Positions 1 through 4,384 of a stretch of DNA of 11,920 nucleotides are shown here, one piece after another. This DNA is from a bacterium (GTDB lineage Bacteria; UBA3054), in assembly GCA_017538635.1 (NCBI GenBank), contig JAFYIM010000391.1:1-11920 (forward strand), written 5' to 3'. The notes under the pieces were generated by a model. That model had not been told where the DNA came from. It made no database searches and saw only the letters and a program-made list of their open reading frames with translations. How positions within the stretch are numbered: position 1 is the first letter of the stretch; each line of letters begins with the position of its first letter. Made by a program: the position numbers and the translations under genes.

Positions 1-224
1 AGCATGGGGGAGGAAGTCGAGAGGGCCAGGATAGAGCCGCGGCGGTCGCAGATCTGGCCGCGTTTGGCTTCCACTTTCACGGTGGAGCGAAGCTGGCTCT
101 GCTTGCGTTCGATGTATTCTTTCTGATCGGTGCATTGCCAAAAATACACCCTGCCCAAAAGAACGGCGAGCAGAACGGCGACGCCTCCCAGAACGAAGTG
201 TATTTTAAGCATGCCTTGTTTCAT
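1..224 (-). CDS. ftsI: Peptidoglycan transpeptidase FtsI (PBP3), N-terminal part, cut by window edge
   Basis: This is the start of a division-specific class B penicillin-binding protein, which cross-links septal peptidoglycan in the periplasm. Only 74 codons are present; the gene continues beyond position 1. The ATG is at 224-222, preceded by GAGGAA about 7 nt upstream. The protein opens with a short cytoplasmic tail (MKQGMLK), then one hydrophobic anchor at residues 8-28, then a periplasmic stretch with R55-G-Q-I-C-D-R61-R-G63, the conserved RGxIxDRxG motif at the start of the PBP dimerisation domain. The transpeptidase domain lies outside the window. It begins 18 nt after the ftsL stop, in the usual mraZ-rsmH-ftsL-ftsI order, and is presumably transcribed from the mraZ promoter. 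The motif fits any class B PBP, but gene order makes FtsI by far the best reading. Confidence 0.93.
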   Translation of the reverse strand, partial: MKQGMLKIHFVLGGVAVLLAVLLGRVYFWQCTDQKEYIERKQSQLRSTVKVEAKRGQICDRRGSILALSTSSPM

Positions 225-242
225 TTCTTATTTCCTCATTTC

Positions 243-647
243 TCAGCGAAGGGCGGCGTTGCCTTCCAAAGGTTTGCCGGCCAACTTGGAATCTTCCTCG
301 TTTTCCTTGTCGATGGCCAAAGGTTTGCTCAATATGACTGTGCGGTCCTTCCTGGTCTTGCGCAGGTGGATCTTGTTTTCAGCCAGTTTTTTCTCTATAT
401 AGTTGACGGCTTTGACCTGCTCCAATTCCGACTGCGTCAGGTCTCTTTGAAGGCGGAGATCGTTTATCTCGCTGTCGATCTTTGCGATCCTCAGCCCAGT
501 GTCCGTCGTTTTCTTCGCCAGGTTAACGTAGCCGACGTAGTAGGTGACGGCTATGACGGCCAAGGCGCAGAAGACGGCGCAGAGTTTCACTCCGGCGCTG
601 CTTTTTCTTTTTCCGGTCTTTTGTTTGTTGTAGATGACTTTAGGCAT
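243..647 (-). CDS. ftsL: Cell division protein FtsL-like, short bitopic membrane protein
   Basis: Predicted 134-aa single-pass protein in the ftsL position between rsmH and ftsI. FtsL sits in the divisome with FtsB and FtsQ and helps activate FtsWI. The sequence shows a basic cytoplasmic tail (residues 1-18), one membrane segment (about 17-42), then a charged, heptad-like helical stretch (about 44-85) expected to form the coiled coil, and a polar tail. I chose ATG 647 because AGGAGA stands 6 nt upstream. An in-frame TTG at 674 would lengthen the protein by nine residues but would place that Shine-Dalgarno inside the gene. With the 647 start, ATGCCTAA gives an 8-nt overlap with the rsmH stop, suggesting translational coupling. 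FtsL sequences are poorly conserved, so the name rests on topology, size and synteny rather than on sequence motifs. Confidence 0.85.
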   Translation of the reverse strand: MPKVIYNKQKTGKRKSSAGVKLCAVFCALAVIAVTYYVGYVNLAKKTTDTGLRIAKIDSEINDLRLQRDLTQSELEQVKAVNYIEKKLAENKIHLRKTRKDRTVILSKPLAIDKENEEDSKLAGKPLEGNAALR

Positions 648-1548
648 TATCTTCTCCTGTATTTGATCTTTCAAAGACTCTCAGAAGGGCGCTCCTGGAC
701 CTGGGGTTAATGGCGACTTCCTCTTCAGTCGGCTTTAGCGGTTTTTTTGTCACTATCGTTCCCAGCCCTTCGGCCTTGAACTCTTTGAACAGATTTTTAA
801 CTATCCTGTCTTCTCCGGAATGGAAGCTTATGACGACCAGTCTTCCTTTCGGCGCAAGGAGCTGAATCGCTCCTTTCAATCCTTCGACTAAAGAATCGGC
901 TTCGTGGTTCACAGCGATCCTCAGGGCTTGGAAGACTTTCGTGGCCGGATGAACTTTCGAATGACGGAATCCTTTGCGGTAATAGACTCCCGAGACCAGC
1001 GCGGCAAGCTCATGATTAAAGGAGAATTTTTTGTCCTGCCTCTTCATTGCGACTGCTCTTGCTATCGGCCTGGAAAATCTCTCGTCGCCGTAATGGAAGA
1101 AAATATCCGCCAGTTCGCCCTCCGGGAGAGTGTTTAAAAGATCAGCGGCGGTCAAGGGATCGTTGCGGTCCATGCGCATGTCCAACGGTGCGTCCTCTGA
1201 GAATCCGAAACCTCGTTTTGGATCGTCGAGCTGCACTGAGGATATGCCGCAGTCGCAGAGTATCGCGTTGAAATCGGTTATGCCTATTTCGGCGCAAACG
1301 TCGGCGACCTTGCCGTAATCGGAGTGCCTTAGCTGAAAATCGCCGCCTATTGCTTTCAGTTTCTCGTAAGCAAGTGGCAGAGTCTCGCTGTCGCGATCCA
1401 GTCCCAGAAGAAAACCGTTGGGGGAGATGGCTTCCAATATCCTGCCGGCGTGACCCGCCAAGCCTACCGTCATGTCAAGGCATCTTTTGCCGCTTTCAAG
1501 CTGCATGGATGCGCAAACTTCCGAAAGCATGACGGGGATATGTTCCAT
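640..1548 (-). CDS. rsmH: 16S rRNA (cytosine1402-N4)-methyltransferase RsmH (MraW)
   Basis: SAM-dependent enzyme that methylates N4 of C1402 in the ribosomal P site of 16S rRNA. The 302-aa length is typical. The start MEHIPVML is the family hallmark (H-x-PVML). Motif I lies at D25-M-T-V-G29 followed by the AGHAGRIL segment, with D51-R-D as the acidic strand end after GFLLGL. The family signature DCGISSVQLDDPKRGFGF followed by PLDMRMD occupies about residues 98-127, and the C-terminal half has VISFHSGEDRIVK and ends in the conserved NPRSRSALLRVFER region. ATG at 1548 is preceded by GAGGT 8 nt upstream, embedded in the end of mraZ; the mraZ stop is 6 nt away. The last codons overlap the ftsL start. 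The variant GLAGHAG in place of the common GGGGHS glycine loop is a mild departure. Confidence 0.97.
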   Translation of the reverse strand: MEHIPVMLSEVCASMQLESGKRCLDMTVGLAGHAGRILEAISPNGFLLGLDRDSETLPLAYEKLKAIGGDFQLRHSDYGKVADVCAEIGITDFNAILCDCGISSVQLDDPKRGFGFSEDAPLDMRMDRNDPLTAADLLNTLPEGELADIFFHYGDERFSRPIARAVAMKRQDKKFSFNHELAALVSGVYYRKGFRHSKVHPATKVFQALRIAVNHEADSLVEGLKGAIQLLAPKGRLVVISFHSGEDRIVKNLFKEFKAEGLGTIVTKKPLKPTEEEVAINPRSRSALLRVFERSNTGEDNA

Positions 1549-1554
1549 AGCTCT

Positions 1555-2004
1555 TTACCTCGGTTCTTTTCTGTTCTCTGCGATTTCCTGCATGTTCTTT
1601 CCGAGATTGGCGATGTTTTCGGCAAATTCCGCCTCGTACGCTTCGGCGTTCCAGATCTCCATGTAGGAGGAGACGCCTGTGACGACAACTTCTCCTGTCA
1701 ACCCGGCCCAGTCTCTCAGTTTCTTAGGGATCGTGAGCCTGAAGTGGGAATCCATTTCGAGTTTGCTGCCGCCGTATAAAGCGCGCTTCATTTCCTCGGT
1801 CCTGGCGTCGAAAGGATTAAGGCCTTCCACTACCTCCATGCTTTTGGAGAAATCCTCCCAGTCGTAAAGACGGAGGAATCTCTTGCGGCCGTAGGTGACG
1901 AAAAAGACTTTAGCGTCGTTCACGCGGCAGAATGCCGGAACGGCGATGCGTCCTTTCGCGTCCACCTTCAAAGAGGCTGTTCCTATGTACCTTTCTTTAG
2001 CCAT
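1555..2004 (-). CDS. mraZ: Transcriptional regulator MraZ
   Basis: DNA-binding protein of the SpoVT/AbrB fold that forms ring-shaped oligomers and, in the bacteria studied, controls its own dcw operon by binding 10-bp repeats upstream of mraZ. The 149-aa sequence has the two expected half-domains: V14-D15-A-K-G-R19-I-A-V-P and, after a linker, M84-D85-S-H-F-R89-L-T-I-P, both matching the family DxxxR motif. The tail from about residue 125 is charged and helical. ATG 2004 is the natural start because AKERYIGTASLKVDAKGR aligns with the family N-terminus; I see no Shine-Dalgarno just upstream (AATTAACCA before the ATG). It is the first gene of the minus-strand cluster. A strong promoter with GTGGG boxes lies about 80 nt upstream, so autoregulation is likely. 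Confidence 0.96.
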   Translation of the reverse strand: MAKERYIGTASLKVDAKGRIAVPAFCRVNDAKVFFVTYGRKRFLRLYDWEDFSKSMEVVEGLNPFDARTEEMKRALYGGSKLEMDSHFRLTIPKKLRDWAGLTGEVVVTGVSSYMEIWNAEAYEAEFAENIANLGKNMQEIAENRKEPR

Positions 2005-2080
2005 TGGTTAATTGATTTTGGAAATGTTTAGAACACACACAATCTGTTAAAAAAACACACTCCTTAAATTTTCGGCCACT

Positions 2081-2110
2081 ATTATATCCCACTTTAGCCC
2101 ACAAAGTCAA
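2081..2110 (-). promoter_or_regulatory. Sigma-70-type promoter for mraZ and the dcw genes
   Basis: Read on the minus strand, a -35 element TTGACT (2110-2105, five of six consensus bases) is followed by an 18-bp spacer and a perfect -10 TATAAT (2086-2081). Transcription should begin near 2074, giving a leader of about 70 nt before the mraZ ATG. The spacer itself contains two GTGGG repeats, so a protein bound there would block RNA polymerase. This is the clearest promoter in the window. Confidence 0.85.
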
Positions 2111-2122
2111 CCCCCCTCCCAC
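2086..2122 (-). promoter_or_regulatory. Probable MraZ operator: phased GTGGG boxes
   Basis: On the minus strand GTGGG occurs at 2122-2118, 2102-2098 and 2092-2088, that is at offsets 0, 20 and 30 bp; the missing position (2112-2108) reads GGTTG. Two boxes fall between -35 and -10 and the third just upstream of -35. MraZ operators known in other bacteria are direct repeats of a TGGG- or AAAGTG-type core at 10-bp pitch in front of mraZ; the pitch, core and placement here agree with that. Binding is inferred. Confidence 0.72.
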
Positions 2123-2132
2123 CAGGAGGGGG
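2112..2132. repeat. G/C-rich inverted repeat (possible hairpin)
   Basis: CCCCCTCC (2112-2119) and GGAGGGGG (2125-2132) are perfect 8-bp arms around a 5-nt loop. It abuts the -35 of the mraZ promoter and overlaps the distal GTGGG box. No T-run follows on either strand, so a classical intrinsic terminator is not supported; an operator half-site pair or a structure that insulates the two divergent units is possible. Confidence 0.5.
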
Positions 2133-2156
2133 TGCGATACCCATCATAGTAAGTAT

Positions 2157-2191
2157 AACTTATTTAAAATATGCAACTTATTTAATTGCAT
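2157..2191. repeat. 11-bp direct repeat with an interleaved palindrome
   Basis: AACTTATTTAA occurs twice, at 2157-2167 and 2175-2185, with an 18-bp pitch. The second copy is framed by ATGCAA (2171-2176) and TTGCAT (2186-2191), a 6-bp inverted repeat with a 9-bp spacer. The stretch is almost pure A+T. It could be a protein-binding site or an easily melted segment; no known motif was recognised. Confidence 0.45.
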
Positions 2192-2192
2192 G

Positions 2193-2212
2193 AAAGTGGT
2201 TGAAAGGGGACT
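2193..2212 (+). promoter_or_regulatory. Two-unit 10-bp AAAG repeat, possible partial MraZ-like site
   Basis: AAAGTGGTTG (2193-2202) is directly followed by AAAGGGGACT (2203-2212), so the AAAGKGG core repeats at exactly 10 bp. It resembles the longer array at 2287-2316 and the boxes in the mraZ promoter, but has only two units and one differs at the T of GTGG. It may be a weak or accessory site, or chance in purine-rich DNA. Confidence 0.3.
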
Positions 2213-2249
2213 TGAAAAAGGAACAGATGGCAAAAATGATCGCTTCTGC

Positions 2250-2271
2250 TTGTGGATAACTTGTGGTTAAC
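2250..2271 (+). promoter_or_regulatory. Two tandem DnaA-box-like sequences
   Basis: TTGTGGATAAC (2250-2260) is directly followed by TTGTGGTTAAC (2261-2271), a tandem 11-mer with one mismatch. The first contains TGTGGATAA, the exact reverse complement of the consensus DnaA box TTATCCACA; the second differs from it by one base. Spacing is one helical turn, in the same orientation. This could be a DnaA-responsive site for either divergent unit; two boxes alone do not make an origin. Confidence 0.5.
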
Positions 2272-2286
2272 TCCTTTTAAACGAAA

Positions 2287-2316
2287 AAAGTGGGATAAAG
2301 TGGAAAAGGGTGTTTT
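2287..2316 (+). promoter_or_regulatory. Three-unit 10-bp AAAGTGG-like array facing the secreted operon
   Basis: Three consecutive 10-mers read AAAGTGGGAT (2287-2296), AAAGTGGAAA (2297-2306) and AGGGTGTTTT (2307-2316). The GTG cores start at 2290, 2300 and 2310. The 11-mer AAAGTGGGATA at 2287-2297 is also present, inverted, in the mraZ promoter (2095-2085). The unit fits the AAAGTG[T/G]-plus-three pattern I recall for MraZ operators in Mollicutes. It lies about 55-85 nt upstream of the likely plus-strand transcription start. Binding by MraZ is inferred. Confidence 0.55.
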
Positions 2317-2356
2317 TTTCCTTAAGGTCTCTGGCTAAAAAAACGCCGCGTCTTTT

Positions 2357-2365
2357 TGCTAAAAT
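2357..2365 (+). promoter_or_regulatory. Weak candidate promoter (extended -10) for the secreted operon
   Basis: TGCTAAAAT is an extended -10 (TGn before TAAAAT, five of six bases). The -35 position is only an A-run with no consensus match. Transcription would begin near 2372, about 28 nt before the GTG start. No stronger promoter was found between 2140 and 2399; an alternative TTGAAA with a 17-bp spacer to AATGAT lies at 2213-2241. Confidence 0.3.
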
Positions 2366-2399
2366 GAATAGATATGAATATTGAAAGAGAGAACCATAA

Positions 2400-4379
2400 G
2401 TGCTTCGTGAACTGAAAATATTCCTGTTTCTTTTACCTTTGACGCTTGGCGCCTACGCTTCCGTCTGGCCTGTTTGCGACGAGTACCAGGTCAATAGCAC
2501 CTCTGAACTTTCCGCGGCTCTCAGGAAAGTTGAGAGTGTCGTTCTCTGGAACAAGGCGGAGGAGATAGCAAAAGGAGGCAACGCCACGGCGAAAGGTAAG
2601 TTCGATCCCATAAAATGCACCGAAGAAAAGATAGAGCGCATCTGGGCGAAAACTTTGCTTGGTCTTAAGAACAAGGACGTCTATCTTATCCAGGATGCTC
2701 TTAACCTTTACCGCGAGGTCAGGCAGAATTACCCTAAGCCGATGGCGCAGAGAAGAAGTTTTGCGACGCTTGCGAAAGCGCACGCTGCGCTGAGAAATTC
2801 CATGAAGGCCGAGGAGAAGGCCGAGGCTGATTCCTGGCTCATCGCCAGGTCACAGGATAGGGAATTCGATCTGGACGACAAAACGGCCGGCTGGTTCTCT
2901 TGCTGCTTCAAAGCGCTGGCGGCCTCCGCCGTTGGGCGCCAGAGTATTGGCGCTCCGGAGGAAATAAGAGGAATGCTTTCCCAGCTAAATGGCGATGGCA
3001 TGTTCACAGCTATGGAAGTCGGCGTTTCCATGAGTTTATTAGAGAACGTTTGTTTCGCCGCTGAGACATTTGCCGGCAGCGGAAATGATCTTTACAAAAC
3101 GGATGCTATAAAAAGGTGGGCGTCCGCCCTCATTGAATTGAAGGATTCCGCCGATGTTCTGCCCGGCCGCGGCTGGGAAGGGGACGCGGCTTTTTCTCCC
3201 GCCGTCTCTTTCATCGTGGCGCTGCGCTATGGACTCGCTCTTAGGGATCTAAGGGCTGCGGCACTGGAATCTCCTCTCAATGCGATGTTCTATTACGCCA
3301 AAGCCAGGAACGCTCAGCCGTATCCCAGGCTTCCTTTGATCGTCAGCCCTGCCGGTTCCGGCTGGATCGCCGCCCGCTCCCGCGTACAAAGAGGCAGCGA
3401 AGCGCGCTACCTGAGAGTAGTGAAGACCAGCGGAGGACGTTACGGCGACCTCTTGTCTTTCATTTTTTCCGGCTGCGGGAAAAGCCAGATGGGAAGAAGA
3501 AACTGGCAGGACGGACGCTCTGTGATCGGCCGTGATTATATGACCCATACGCTGGCTTCCTCGACCGTTGCAATTGATTTCAAAAGGCAAACAGCCGCGA
3601 GCGCAAAGATACTGCGCTCCCAGAGCCGGCAGGGGATAACCTTCCTCGATCTGGACGGCAGCGACGCCTATCCCGGAATGAAAAACTACAGGCGTACGTT
3701 CTTTATGACGGACGATTACCTCATAGACATCTTTACGCTTAAATCGGATTCTCCTTTTACAGCGGAATGGGTGATGCATTCCGAGAGCTCAAAAAGCCCT
3801 GTGCTTACAGGCGCCACGGCCGCTGAGAACAGTTATGAGATAAAGGATATTGCCAAGAGTTTCCTGGGCGCAGCTTACAAAGAGCCGGCCTACCAAACCT
3901 TGGAGGACGTCACCTCGCAGCTGGCTACAGCCCAGTGGTCATGCGATTTTGGAAACGGCCTGAGAACGATCATGCTTGGTCAGAGCGATACAAGGCTCCT
4001 AACCGCCAAGGACGGCGGCGACCTTGCGAGGACCGGGGAGATAACCCATTACCGTACGACTGACGGGAACATGGTGATTGCCCGCAGAAGCAACGTCAAA
4101 GAGACGAGGTTTGCGGCGCTGCACGAAGTTTACGATTCCAATCCGAAAGTGAAAAGCCTGGTCAGGCTTGACATAGACAAAGACGCGCTGATTTTTGAGA
4201 TTGCCGTCGGTGAATATCTTGACTACGCCGTTATTAATTTTTCCCTGGAACCTTTGGAATTCAACATCAGTAAACGGCAGACCATGAAGGTCAGTCCCGA
4301 ACCTTTCGCTTTCCTAAGACTGCACAAAGCTAGCGGCGTCCTTCTGCAAAACCTTAACGCGGAGCTTACGGAGGAATGA
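2400..4379 (+). CDS. Secreted heparinase II/III-like protein (putative polysaccharide lyase)
   Basis: A 659-aa exported protein with a signal peptide (about residues 1-20, cleavage near AYA-S). Residues 30-310 are mostly helical, as in the alpha/alpha toroid of heparinase II/III-type lyases. Residues about 340-640 look like the beta-sheet domain: the best matches are Y430-R-R-T-F-F-M-T-D-D-Y-L-I-D, the family strand pair, ending in AEWVMHS near 460, and the THTLASSTVAID segment (382-393), which aligns with the family's HNTVxVDG region. If active it would cleave uronic-acid polysaccharides in the periplasm or outside by beta-elimination. Oddly, the His-Asn usually found there is Ser387-Ser388, so activity is uncertain. 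The start is GTG 2400 with AGAGAG 8 nt upstream. It begins the operon; the stop lies 2 nt before the first protease. No PEP-CTERM tail is visible. Confidence 0.65.
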   Translation: MLRELKIFLFLLPLTLGAYASVWPVCDEYQVNSTSELSAALRKVESVVLWNKAEEIAKGGNATAKGKFDPIKCTEEKIERIWAKTLLGLKNKDVYLIQDALNLYREVRQNYPKPMAQRRSFATLAKAHAALRNSMKAEEKAEADSWLIARSQDREFDLDDKTAGWFSCCFKALAASAVGRQSIGAPEEIRGMLSQLNGDGMFTAMEVGVSMSLLENVCFAAETFAGSGNDLYKTDAIKRWASALIELKDSADVLPGRGWEGDAAFSPAVSFIVALRYGLALRDLRAAALESPLNAMFYYAKARNAQPYPRLPLIVSPAGSGWIAARSRVQRGSEARYLRVVKTSGGRYGDLLSFIFSGCGKSQMGRRNWQDGRSVIGRDYMTHTLASSTVAIDFKRQTAASAKILRSQSRQGITFLDLDGSDAYPGMKNYRRTFFMTDDYLIDIFTLKSDSPFTAEWVMHSESSKSPVLTGATAAENSYEIKDIAKSFLGAAYKEPAYQTLEDVTSQLATAQWSCDFGNGLRTIMLGQSDTRLLTAKDGGDLARTGEITHYRTTDGNMVIARRSNVKETRFAALHEVYDSNPKVKSLVRLDIDKDALIFEIAVGEYLDYAVINFSLEPLEFNISKRQTMKVSPEPFAFLRLHKASGVLLQNLNAELTEE

Positions 4380-4384
4380 TGATG
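4370..4384 (+). promoter_or_regulatory. Shine-Dalgarno and triple ATG deciding the first protease start
   Basis: GGAGG (4370-4374) lies inside the last codons of the upstream gene and is followed by three in-frame ATGs at 4376, 4379 and 4382. Only the third stands at a normal distance (7 nt) and it gives an MKK start like both downstream paralogues, so 4382 is preferred. The first ATG overlaps the upstream TGA. Confidence 0.65.

Larger units (their letters stand above)
2005..2399. other. Divergent intergenic control region between mraZ and the secreted-hydrolase operon
   Basis: A 395-nt stretch with no credible gene on either strand, richer in A+T than its flanks. It separates the minus-strand dcw genes from the plus-strand operon, so it must hold start signals for both. 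From left to right it contains the mraZ leader (about 70 nt, no Shine-Dalgarno), the mraZ promoter with GTGGG boxes, a G/C-rich inverted repeat, an 11-bp direct repeat overlapping a palindrome, two 10-bp AAAG units, two tandem DnaA-box-like 11-mers, a three-unit 10-bp AAAGTGG-like array, and a weak extended -10 before the plus-strand GTG start. Each is listed separately. Confidence 0.85.

Noticed and set aside
645..674. Longer ftsL starting at TTG 674
   Set aside because: AGGAGA 6 nt before ATG 647 marks the shorter start; the TTG has no Shine-Dalgarno and would lengthen the rsmH overlap to 35 nt.
135..710. 191-codon open frame on the plus strand opposite ftsL
   Set aside because: It lies across ftsL and its flanks, has no ribosome site, and the minus strand carries the recognisable conserved cluster.
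2112..2132. Intrinsic terminator
   Set aside because: The hairpin is good but no T-run follows on either strand and no gene ends nearby; both flanking genes start outward from this region.
2100..2320. Replication origin
   Set aside because: Only two DnaA-like boxes and no origin-linked genes in the window; kept as a possible DnaA regulatory site.
2374..2415. 13-codon leader peptide (MNIERENHKCFVN) overlapping the lyase-like gene start
   Set aside because: No Shine-Dalgarno, no regulatory codon run and no attenuator hairpin after it.
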